Assembly (NCBI GenBank): GCA_900550345.1
Contig: URRX01000033.1
Location: forward strand, 1 to 10,898
Length of the DNA stretch: 10,898 nucleotides
Reading direction: 5' to 3'
Source: an uncultured Anaerococcus sp.
Lineage (GTDB): Bacteria > Bacillota > Clostridia > Tissierellales > Peptoniphilaceae
Numbering within the stretch: position 1 is the stretch's first letter; each line of letters starts with the position of its first letter. The position numbers and the translations under genes are program-made. Shown here piece by piece: positions 1-6,351 of the stretch. The notes beneath the pieces are model-generated. The model was not told the origin of the DNA. It saw only the letters and a list, made by a program, of their open reading frames with translations, and did not search any database.

Positions 1-10
1 AGTTAAATTT

Positions 11-1729
11 ATGGATCTATTAAAAAAATACATTAAGAGAAATAAAGCACCATATTTTATTTCTGTCTTGTTTGCAATACTTGGAGTAATTTCAAATCTT
101 TTTGTATATATTATTCTAAGTAAGATGATTATATCATTAATTGATGGTAGCCAAGATTTTTATTACTATATAAATAAAATTTTCTTGATACTTTCATGTC
201 TTATAATCAAAGAAGTGTTTATGTTTTTGTCAACAATGATTTCTCATAAAACAGCCTATAAAATAATACGAGATATAAGAAAAAGCCTTATGGAAAAATT
301 ATTTAATATGCCATTAGGAGATATATTGAATGAATCTACTGGTAAGTTAAAAGACATAATTGTAAATCAAGTCGATAATACTGAAACAACATTGGCTCAT
401 ATGATACCTGAGATGACAGCTAATTTAATCGGACCTATAATATTATTTGTTTACATGTTAATTTTAGATTATAGACTAAGTTTAATATCTTTAATTCCAT
501 TAGTTATTGGTGGATTTTTTATGACAGGGCCGATGAAAAGAATGAAGGTAAAGTTTCCACAAGCAGTTAAAATTGGCCAAGATATGAATAATTCCGTGGT
601 TGAATATATAAATGGAATAGAGGTTATTAAAACATTTAATCAAGGCGAAAAATCTTATAGAAAATACAGGGACAATGTGTATAAAAAGGCAAATTACTAT
701 TATGATTGGATGGGAGAAAATACAAGAGACTATGCGATAAGTATGTCTATTGCTCCAGTTGGTATTTTGACAATTATACCATTTGGTTTATATTTCTGTA
801 TGAATGGTTCACTAGATGGTGGTGTATTTTTAACATTGATAATCCTTTCTTTTGGGACTATCCAAAATATTATGAGAGTAATGACTTTTGAAGATGATAT
901 TGGAAGAATGTCAACTATTTTCGAAGAGATTAAAAATATACTTTCTGCGAGAGAATTATCTCATAAAAATGAAAATTTGGATATAAAAAATTATAATATA
1001 GAGATAAAAAACGTAGATTTTTCTTATGAAAAAGATAAGCAAGTCCTAAACAATATAAATATAAATATAGAAGAAGGAAGTGTGAATGCTTTAGTAGGCG
1101 AATCGGGTTCGGGAAAGTCGACTATTGCAAAACTAATTTCAGGATTTTGGGATGTAGATAGTGGTTCTATAAGTATAGGAAATGTAAATATTAAAGATAT
1201 GTCCCTTGAAAAGTTATCTACTGTTATTTCCTATGTAGCACAAGATAATTTTCTTTTTGATATGTCAATTAAAGATAACATCAGAATAGGAAATAAAAAT
1301 GCTAGTGATGAGGAAATAATTGAAGTATGTAAGAAAGCAGCCTGCCATGATTTTATAATGAAGTTGTCAGATGGATATGATACAAGAGTAGGAGAAGCTG
1401 GTAAACATTTGTCTGGAGGAGAAAGGCAAAGAATATCAATTGCAAGAGCTATGATAAAGAATGCTCCAATAGTTATTTTAGACGAGGCTACCTCTTATAT
1501 CGATCCTGAAAATGAAGCCTTGATTCAAGATGCAATATCAGAGCTTGTCAAAGGGAAAACTCTAATTATAATTGCCCATCGTTTAAAGACAATAACAGAT
1601 GTAGATAATATATTTGTAATTAAAAATGGAGAACTTGCATGTAAAGGAAGTCATGAAGAGCTTTTGAAGGAATCAAAAGATTATCACAATCTTTGGGAAA
1701 CTGCCTTGAAAGGAGAAGAAAATGCTTAG
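11..1729 (+). CDS. ABC transporter, fused permease/ATPase, first subunit of upstream heterodimer (YbtP/IrtA-like)
   Basis: A membrane ABC half-transporter of 572 aa, the usual length for a fused TMD-NBD subunit. The N-terminal half (about residues 1-300) has roughly six hydrophobic segments and is the exporter-type membrane domain. The C-terminal half is the ATPase: A-loop FSY, Walker A GESGSGKST (363-371), Q-loop Gln411, signature LSGGE (467-471), Walker B ending D491-E492 and switch His523, all intact. Its 3' end overlaps the next gene by 8 nt, so the two proteins very probably form a heterodimer. Families with this look include drug, lipid and peptide exporters and the exporter-fold siderophore importers YbtPQ and IrtAB; the YbtP-like call rests on overall resemblance and on the paralogous pair downstream. 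Only 10 bases precede the ATG, without a visible ribosome binding site, and the frame is open to the window edge, so an earlier start cannot be excluded. The transport direction cannot be read from the sequence. Confidence 0.9.
   Translation: MDLLKKYIKRNKAPYFISVLFAILGVISNLFVYIILSKMIISLIDGSQDFYYYINKIFLILSCLIIKEVFMFLSTMISHKTAYKIIRDIRKSLMEKLFNMPLGDILNESTGKLKDIIVNQVDNTETTLAHMIPEMTANLIGPIILFVYMLILDYRLSLISLIPLVIGGFFMTGPMKRMKVKFPQAVKIGQDMNNSVVEYINGIEVIKTFNQGEKSYRKYRDNVYKKANYYYDWMGENTRDYAISMSIAPVGILTIIPFGLYFCMNGSLDGGVFLTLIILSFGTIQNIMRVMTFEDDIGRMSTIFEEIKNILSARELSHKNENLDIKNYNIEIKNVDFSYEKDKQVLNNININIEEGSVNALVGESGSGKSTIAKLISGFWDVDSGSISIGNVNIKDMSLEKLSTVISYVAQDNFLFDMSIKDNIRIGNKNASDEEIIEVCKKAACHDFIMKLSDGYDTRVGEAGKHLSGGERQRISIARAMIKNAPIVILDEATSYIDPENEALIQDAISELVKGKTLIIIAHRLKTITDVDNIFVIKNGELACKGSHEELLKESKDYHNLWETALKGEENA
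1709..1715 (+). promoter_or_regulatory. Ribosome binding site for the second subunit gene
   Basis: AAAGGAG lies 6 nt before the ATG at 1722, inside the 3' end of the preceding gene. It supports that start and coupled translation of the two half-transporters. Confidence 0.8.
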
Positions 1730-3458
1730 TGTTTTTAAAAAAATATGGAATTTTTCTATTGAAGAACAAGTGTATCTAAAAAAATCAATCTTTGCTAATT
1801 TTTTCGGTTCTATTTTTAATGCTCTACAATTTGCAGCCATTTATTATGCGATTTTTGGGATAGTAAACAAGGATATAAGCTTTAAAACAATAGGAATATC
1901 AAGTTTATTTTTATTAATTAGTATAGCCGGAGTAATTATTTCAAAAAATTCCTCTATGCTCAAACAAACACATGCCGGATATTTTATGGCTGGACACAAG
2001 AGAATTGAATTAGGTGAAAAAATAAAAAAAGTTCCCATGGGATTCTTCTCAAGTTTAAGTTTAGGAAATTTAACAACTATTGCGACTACTAACTTAGATA
2101 ATGTAGAGACTTGGGTTCCAACTTTGTGTATTATGGTTTTCGGTGGCATGCTTAATGCTATTGTTTTTATCTTATCCTTATTTTTGTTTTCTTATAAGGT
2201 AGGTATTGTAGCAATAGTTGGTTCTATTGTATTTTTAATGATCATTGCTCGTATGCAAAAAAGGTCAAGTAAAAATGCAGATAAGATTCATGAGATTCAG
2301 GTATCACTTACCAAAGAAGTCTTATCAACATTGCAAGGAATGCAAATTATAAAATCATATAATCTACGAGGAAGTAATAATAAAAAACTTGACAAGAGCT
2401 TTGATAGTGCTAGTGAATATTCTTTTGATTTAGAAAAAACTATAATGCCATATAGTTTATTAGCTAAAATCATAATAGCTATAACAATTTGTTTGATGTT
2501 GTTTATTTCAATAAAATTATATTTTGTTGAAAATGGTCAAATAGTCAATACTATTATGATACTTATAGCAAGTTTTGTAATATTTGATGGGCTTATAACA
2601 TCTGGCTCTGCTATGGCTATGCTAAGAATGGTTGAGAATGCAATAGATTCTTATTCTTATGTAAATGATATGGAAGATATGAAAGAAGGAAGTATTACAG
2701 AGCCAATAAAAAATCATGATATTGTATTTAAAAATGTCAGCTTTTCTTATGATGATAGACAAATTTTAAAAAATGTATCAGCGGAGATAAAAGAAAATAC
2801 TATGACTGCCATTGTCGGACCATCTGGATCTGGTAAAACAACATTTTGTAATCTAATAGCAAGATTTTGGGATGTAAATTCTGGAGAAATTTTAATAGGT
2901 GGAAAGAATATTAAGGACTATAAGATAGAAAACCTTATGAATTCAATTTCCATGGTATTTCAAGATGTATATCTATTTGAGGATACAATTGAAAACAATA
3001 TAAAATTTGGAAAACAAAATGCGAGCCATGAAGAAGTAGTTCAAGCTGCTAAAAAAGCAAGGTGTCATGAATTTATAGAAGCTTTACCAGATGGATATAA
3101 CACTATCATTGGGGAAGGTGGAGCAAGTCTATCTGGTGGAGAAAAACAAAGAATCTCCATAGCCAGAGCCATGCTAAAAGACGCGGACATCATAATCTTT
3201 GATGAAGCAACAGCAAATATAGACCCGGAAAATGAAGATAAGCTTAAAGAAGCAATAGAATCATTAACAAAAAATAAGACAGTAATAATGATTGCTCATA
3301 GACTAAAGACAATTAGAAATGCTGACCAGATTTTAGTCTTAAAAGATGGAGAAATAGTAGAACGTGGTAATCATGAAGAACTGATTAAAAATAATGGACT
3401 TTATTCTGACCTTATAAATGCAAAAACTAAGGCGGAATCATGGAAATTAAATAATTGA
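1722..3458 (+). CDS. ABC transporter, fused permease/ATPase, second subunit of upstream heterodimer (YbtQ/IrtB-like)
   Basis: A 578-aa half-transporter and probable partner of the protein encoded just upstream. About six hydrophobic segments occupy the first 300 residues. The ATPase follows with A-loop FSY, Walker A GPSGSGKTT (366-374), Q-loop within VFQDVYLF, signature LSGGE (470-474), Walker B ending D494-E495 and switch His526. Both subunits of this pair keep a catalytic glutamate and a canonical signature, so both ATP sites should be hydrolytic, unlike many heterodimeric exporters that have one degenerate site. The stretch around the Q-loop closely matches that of the protein encoded at 6348-8072 (shared VFQDVYLF, then DTI and NNIKFG), which suggests the two are equivalent subunits of paralogous pairs. 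The gene is followed by a second in-frame stop (TAG at 3459) and, 42 nt after its own stop, by a strong terminator, so it ends its transcription unit. Confidence 0.9.
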   Translation: MLSVFKKIWNFSIEEQVYLKKSIFANFFGSIFNALQFAAIYYAIFGIVNKDISFKTIGISSLFLLISIAGVIISKNSSMLKQTHAGYFMAGHKRIELGEKIKKVPMGFFSSLSLGNLTTIATTNLDNVETWVPTLCIMVFGGMLNAIVFILSLFLFSYKVGIVAIVGSIVFLMIIARMQKRSSKNADKIHEIQVSLTKEVLSTLQGMQIIKSYNLRGSNNKKLDKSFDSASEYSFDLEKTIMPYSLLAKIIIAITICLMLFISIKLYFVENGQIVNTIMILIASFVIFDGLITSGSAMAMLRMVENAIDSYSYVNDMEDMKEGSITEPIKNHDIVFKNVSFSYDDRQILKNVSAEIKENTMTAIVGPSGSGKTTFCNLIARFWDVNSGEILIGGKNIKDYKIENLMNSISMVFQDVYLFEDTIENNIKFGKQNASHEEVVQAAKKARCHEFIEALPDGYNTIIGEGGASLSGGEKQRISIARAMLKDADIIIFDEATANIDPENEDKLKEAIESLTKNKTVIMIAHRLKTIRNADQILVLKDGEIVERGNHEELIKNNGLYSDLINAKTKAESWKLNN

Positions 3459-3500
3459 TAGGAAGAAATATTTAAAGTCTCTGAACATGAAAAATATTTA

Positions 3501-3537
3501 GAGCAGGTGGACAAGAAAAACCACTTGCTCTTTTTTT
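3501..3537 (+). terminator. Rho-independent terminator after the upstream ABC pair
   Basis: GAGCAGGTGG (3501-3510) pairs over 10 bp, with one G-U, with CCACTTGCTC (3521-3530) across a 10-nt loop. Seven T residues follow directly (3531-3537). This is a textbook intrinsic terminator, so the upstream pair is transcriptionally separate from the tetR-led operon. Confidence 0.9.
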
Positions 3538-3633
3538 CGTTCCTAAATCAATATGGGAATTTTGAAGATAATCTAGAAGATAAAAATGTTGATGTAGAAA
3601 AAGTTGTAGCTACACCAATGATGATTGAAGCAT

Positions 3634-3681
3634 AAAAAATGTATCAACCATTACCCTTTAAACAGGATTTAGGTTGATACA
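3634..3681 (-). terminator. Hairpin, possible minus-strand terminator
   Basis: TGTATCAACC (3640-3649) and GGTTGATACA (3672-3681) are perfect 10-bp inverted repeats with a 22-nt spacer. Read on the minus strand, the hairpin is followed directly by six T (complement of 3634-3639), as in an intrinsic terminator. The stem has only four G-C pairs and the loop is long, and no minus-strand gene remains nearby, so it could equally be a protein-binding site or part of a mobile-element end. Confidence 0.4.
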
Positions 3682-3700
3682 CAAAATTATTTACAGACCC
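3679..3700. mobile_element. Possible solitary end of an IS256-type (mutator) element
   Basis: On the minus strand this segment reads GGGTCTGTAAATAATTTTGT and continues GT. IS256-family terminal repeats often carry a similar TGTAAA followed by TTTTGTGTA pattern; this resemblance is from memory. I see no matching opposite end, no transposase and no target duplication, so at most it is a relic. It adjoins the 10-bp inverted repeat at 3640-3681. Confidence 0.25.
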
Positions 3701-3791
3701 TGTTATTGTGTAATTAAGACTATAAGCGTTAAGCGTGTTATTTATAGTAAATAAAATTATACCATACTCAGAATATAATTTCAGGGCACTA

Positions 3792-3818
3792 TTGACAAAA
3801 GTATAAGAAAATGATAAT
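3792..3818 (+). promoter_or_regulatory. Probable promoter of the tetR gene, perhaps of the whole operon
   Basis: A perfect -35 TTGACA (3792-3797) and a -10 GATAAT (3813-3818, one mismatch) are separated by 15 nt, slightly shorter than the usual 16-18. Transcription would start near 3825, beside the inverted repeat at 3829-3843, so repressor bound there could block initiation or elongation. No equally good promoter was found between tetR and the downstream transporter genes, so this one may also drive them by readthrough. Confidence 0.6.
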
Positions 3819-3828
3819 CTTTATTAAA

Positions 3829-3843
3829 GAACGAGTGTCGGTC
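3829..3843. promoter_or_regulatory. Candidate TetR operator 1 (autoregulation)
   Basis: GAACGA, a 3-nt centre, then TCGGTC forms an imperfect inverted repeat with 5 of 6 arm positions complementary. The left arm is identical to that of the inverted repeat at 4548-4561, just before the first transporter gene. It sits about 10 nt after the -10 element and before the tetR start, a typical repressor position. Confidence 0.5.
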
Positions 3844-3846
3844 AAT

Positions 3847-3852
3847 AGGTGG
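3847..3852 (+). promoter_or_regulatory. Ribosome binding site deciding the TTG start of tetR
   Basis: AGGTGG is followed 7 nt later by TTG at 3860. The next nearby ATG (3873) is out of frame, so the TTG is the credible start. Confidence 0.6.
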
Positions 3853-3859
3853 TGAGGTT

Positions 3860-4474
3860 TTGGCAAAGAGAAATGTAAAAGATCCAGAAGAAAGAAAACA
3901 GGAGCTTATAAACATAGCATCCAGACTTTTTGAAAAGTATGGGTATGAGAAAGTTTCTGTTAGAGATATTCTCGCAGAAGTTAATGGAGCGCCGGGAATG
4001 TTTTATTATTATTTCAAATCAAAAGAAGATATTTTCTTGGAGTGTATGGAAACTTACTTTGATGAAAAATTAAAAAATAAGTTAGGTATCCTTCAAAACA
4101 AGGAAATAGATTACGAAGAAAGAATAAAAATTCTAAGAGAACTTATAGTAAAAGATATCGGTCAGTTCACGACTAGATATAATTTTTCAAAAGAGAATTC
4201 AATTACAGATAACTCGTACAGGCTATGGGAATTGATTCATTACATTGGGAAATTTATAGATGTCTATTCAGAGTTTATAATGGAAGGAATTGAAAATAAA
4301 AAAATAGAAAATAATATGGGAATAAACAGAGAAAATGTGAGAAGTTTCGCAGCTTTTATTTTATACGGAGCTGTTGGAACAATATATAATGACTATATTA
4401 TTAAGGGAGAAAACAAAACAAATTCAAGTGAAGCCTTTGGAATAATAAGCGAACTATTTCAAAGACCTCATTAG
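3860..4474 (+). CDS. TetR/AcrR-family transcriptional regulator
   Basis: A 204-aa protein, typical of TetR one-component repressors. Residues 10-59 form the DNA-binding domain: a first helix ending in ASRLFEKYGYEKVSV, then the helix-turn-helix with NGAPGMFYYYFKSKEDIF, a near-consensus recognition helix and following segment. The remaining 145 residues are the variable ligand-binding and dimerisation region and give no ligand clue. The start is TTG. The gene precedes and is co-oriented with the second transporter operon, with 107 nt between, and similar inverted repeats lie upstream of both genes. It is therefore probably a repressor of itself and of the five transporter genes, released by a small molecule that may be the transported substrate. 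TetR proteins that sense heme are known for heme efflux pumps (HrtR, FhtR), but nothing here shows heme binding. The family call is secure; the targets are inferred. Confidence 0.92.
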   Translation: MAKRNVKDPEERKQELINIASRLFEKYGYEKVSVRDILAEVNGAPGMFYYYFKSKEDIFLECMETYFDEKLKNKLGILQNKEIDYEERIKILRELIVKDIGQFTTRYNFSKENSITDNSYRLWELIHYIGKFIDVYSEFIMEGIENKKIENNMGINRENVRSFAAFILYGAVGTIYNDYIIKGENKTNSSEAFGIISELFQRPH

Positions 4475-4497
4475 AAAAAAATAAAATATAAGTATTT

Positions 4498-4530
4498 TAC
4501 AAGGGAAACATCAATGGTGTTTTCCTTGTA
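4498..4530 (+). terminator. Strong hairpin with weak T-tract after tetR (attenuator-like)
   Basis: The 13-nt arms (4498-4510 and 4518-4530) pair fully with one G-U, around a 7-nt loop. Only a broken T-tract (TTAGTTTT) follows, so termination is likely partial. The hairpin would lower transporter expression relative to tetR if both come from one promoter, or could stabilise a processed mRNA end. Confidence 0.55.
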
Positions 4531-4547
4531 TTAGTTTTAAGGCAAAT

Positions 4548-4561
4548 GAACGAACTCGTTC
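4548..4561. promoter_or_regulatory. Candidate TetR operator 2 before the transporter operon
   Basis: GAACGA, AC, TCGTTC is a perfect 14-bp inverted repeat ending 3 nt before the ribosome binding site of the first transporter gene. GAACGA-type palindromes are common for TetR-family proteins, and a related repeat precedes tetR itself. No clear -35/-10 pair was found around it. Confidence 0.6.
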
Positions 4562-4564
4562 GGT

Positions 4565-4571
4565 AAGGAGG
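4565..4571 (+). promoter_or_regulatory. Ribosome binding site for first transporter gene
   Basis: AAGGAGG, a near-perfect Shine-Dalgarno sequence, lies 10 nt before the ATG at 4582 and 3 nt after the candidate operator. Confidence 0.8.
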
Positions 4572-4581
4572 TATGTTTTAG

Positions 4582-6351
4582 ATGAAAAAGAAGAAATCAA
4601 TCAAAGATATTATTTCCTACAGTGAAATAAAAAAAGGACAACTTGTAGGAGGGATATTATTTGTTAGTCTTGGGATGCTATTAAGTATTTGTCCAATTTT
4701 GGTGATATACAAAGTCATAAAATCTCTATTTTTATATGGAAAATTAGAACAAAGTACAATACAGTTCTGCATCTATGGACTTGCAGCAGTGGTATTGTCA
4801 TATTGCTTAACTTACATTGGCGGTATTTTATGCCATAAGTTTTCATATGTTTTAATAGCTAACTTAAAAAAGAAAATATTATTTCATATTGGAAATCTTC
4901 CTTTAGGGTTTTTTACCGGAGACAACAAGTCAAAAATAAGGCAAGTATTAGGATCGGACATGAATCAAATTGAGGGATATTTTTCTCATCAATTACCAAA
5001 TTTAATTTCAACTTTAGTACTAATTTTAGCAATGATAATTGTTATGTTGAAGATAAATTTAATATTAGGTCTTACGACTTTGTTAATTATATTTGTTGGT
5101 TTAGGAATTCAGATTGCAATCATGGCAAAGATTATAAAGTCGGGTGGACTTGAGAAGAACTTTGCAATTCTGGATCAAATAAATTCAGCAACTACTGAAT
5201 ACGTTAAAGGTATGCCGGAAGTGAAAATATTTGGAACGGGAATAAAATCATTTAAAACTTTTTCAAAGTCAGTAGGAGAATATAGAGATTTTACAAGTTC
5301 GATGACATCAATGATAAGACCAGGATTTGTCTCATTTAGAATGTTTATTCTATCTGTTGCTACATTCATAGTTCCAGTAGGAATACTTTTAATGTCACGA
5401 AATAATAACTTGGATTTTGCTACAGTCTTTATTTTCTATTTGATTCTTGCACCTGCCATTAGCGTACCTGCATTAAAACTGAGAGATTTTGCAGAAGGAA
5501 TGAATTTACTAAATGAAGTTGTTTTGAGAATCTACGAAATTATAGATCAAAAAGAATTTGCAATTGAAAATAGTGAGGAAGAGATAAAAGGTCATGATCT
5601 TGAATTTGAGAATGTAAGCTTTTCTTATGGAAATGAAGAGGTTTTAAAGAATATAAGCTTCTGTGCTAAACAAGGAGAAGTTACAGCATTAGTTGGATAT
5701 TCGGGAGCAGGTAAATCTACTATTGGAACGCTAATACCGAGATTTTACGATCCTTCAGAAGGTTCTATTAAAATCGGTGGAGTTAATATAAAAAATATTC
5801 CGATAAACGCCTTAATGGACAAGATAGCATTTGTTTTTCAAGACAGTGATCTTATCACAGATACAGTCTTCAATAATGTTGCTATGGCAAAGACAGGTTC
5901 TACAAAAGAAGATGTCATAAAAGCTTGTAAAAAGGCAAGATGTCATGATTTTATTGTAAAACTTCCTGAAGGATATGACACAGTTTTGGGTAAAGGAACT
6001 TATTTATCTGGAGGAGAGAAACAACGTATTGCCGTAGCAAGAGCGATTTTAAAGGACGCACCAATATTAGTATTAGACGAAGCAACAAGTTTTGCTGATT
6101 CTGAAAATGAATATCTTATGCAGGAAGCTTTGTCTGAATTGGTTAAAGATAAGACAGTTATCATGATTGCTCATAGGTTAAATACCATAGAGCATGCAAA
6201 TCAAATTTTAGTAATATCTGATGGAAAAATTGCAGAAAGAGGTAAACATGAAGATTTAATCGTTGCAGAAGGAATATATAAGCGACTTTTTGATATTTTT
6301 AAGAAGACTAATGTTTGGCAAATGGATATAGAAGGGAGTGAGAATGAATGA
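4582..6351 (+). CDS. ABC transporter, fused permease/ATPase, first subunit of operon heterodimer (YbtP/SiaD-like)
   Basis: A 589-aa half-transporter with about six hydrophobic segments in residues 20-300. The ATPase has A-loop FSY, Walker A GYSGAGKST (372-380), Q-loop VFQD, signature LSGGE (475-479), Walker B ending D499-E500 and switch His531. The D-loop reads SFAD rather than the SALD/SSLD type, a small deviation. It overlaps the next gene by 4 nt (ATGA), indicating translational coupling and a heterodimer. It is the first of five genes running into a complete ECF transporter. From memory, the same order is found in the streptococcal siaDEFGH heme genes, and the same gene types in the equibactin locus, where the pair resembles YbtPQ. 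Import of a heme- or siderophore-like compound is therefore plausible, while export of a drug or porphyrin cannot be ruled out. Family confidence is high; substrate confidence is low. Confidence 0.92.
   Translation: MKKKKSIKDIISYSEIKKGQLVGGILFVSLGMLLSICPILVIYKVIKSLFLYGKLEQSTIQFCIYGLAAVVLSYCLTYIGGILCHKFSYVLIANLKKKILFHIGNLPLGFFTGDNKSKIRQVLGSDMNQIEGYFSHQLPNLISTLVLILAMIIVMLKINLILGLTTLLIIFVGLGIQIAIMAKIIKSGGLEKNFAILDQINSATTEYVKGMPEVKIFGTGIKSFKTFSKSVGEYRDFTSSMTSMIRPGFVSFRMFILSVATFIVPVGILLMSRNNNLDFATVFIFYLILAPAISVPALKLRDFAEGMNLLNEVVLRIYEIIDQKEFAIENSEEEIKGHDLEFENVSFSYGNEEVLKNISFCAKQGEVTALVGYSGAGKSTIGTLIPRFYDPSEGSIKIGGVNIKNIPINALMDKIAFVFQDSDLITDTVFNNVAMAKTGSTKEDVIKACKKARCHDFIVKLPEGYDTVLGKGTYLSGGEKQRIAVARAILKDAPILVLDEATSFADSENEYLMQEALSELVKDKTVIMIAHRLNTIEHANQILVISDGKIAERGKHEDLIVAEGIYKRLFDIFKKTNVWQMDIEGSENE

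Larger units (their letters stand above)
3538..3859. other. Intergenic junction with no confident gene
   Basis: About 320 bases without a supported gene. From 3462 a frame is open to the TAA at 3633-3635. Its last 30 codons (from 3543, ending VVATPMMIEA) look protein-like, but no start codon and ribosome binding site precede it and it runs through the terminator, so it may be the tail of a decayed gene or chance. After it come a long inverted repeat (3640-3681), a stretch resembling an insertion-element end (3679-3700), an AT-rich stretch with TATAAT at 3774-3779 lacking a convincing -35, and then the tetR promoter. The mixture suggests an old insertion or recombination junction between the two transporter units. 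Confidence 0.5.

Noticed and set aside
1844..2149. Minus-strand open frame of about 100 codons inside the second ABC gene
   Set aside because: It lies wholly within a gene with a complete ABC domain structure, has no recognisable domain, and its composition is that expected of an antisense shadow.
3640..3681. Inverted repeat as a CRISPR or riboswitch element
   Set aside because: There is a single repeat pair with no further copies or spacers, and it lies upstream of the tetR promoter, so it is not in that gene's leader.
3774..3779. TATAAT as the -10 of a second promoter before tetR
   Set aside because: No acceptable -35 element lies 16-18 nt upstream, and the region is so AT-rich that such hexamers are expected by chance.
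4475..4581. Separate promoter for the five-gene transporter operon between tetR and the first ABC gene
   Set aside because: Neither TTTACA at 4496-4501 nor TTGTAT at 4526-4531 has a -10-like sequence at the right spacing. One cannot be excluded, but it is not supported.
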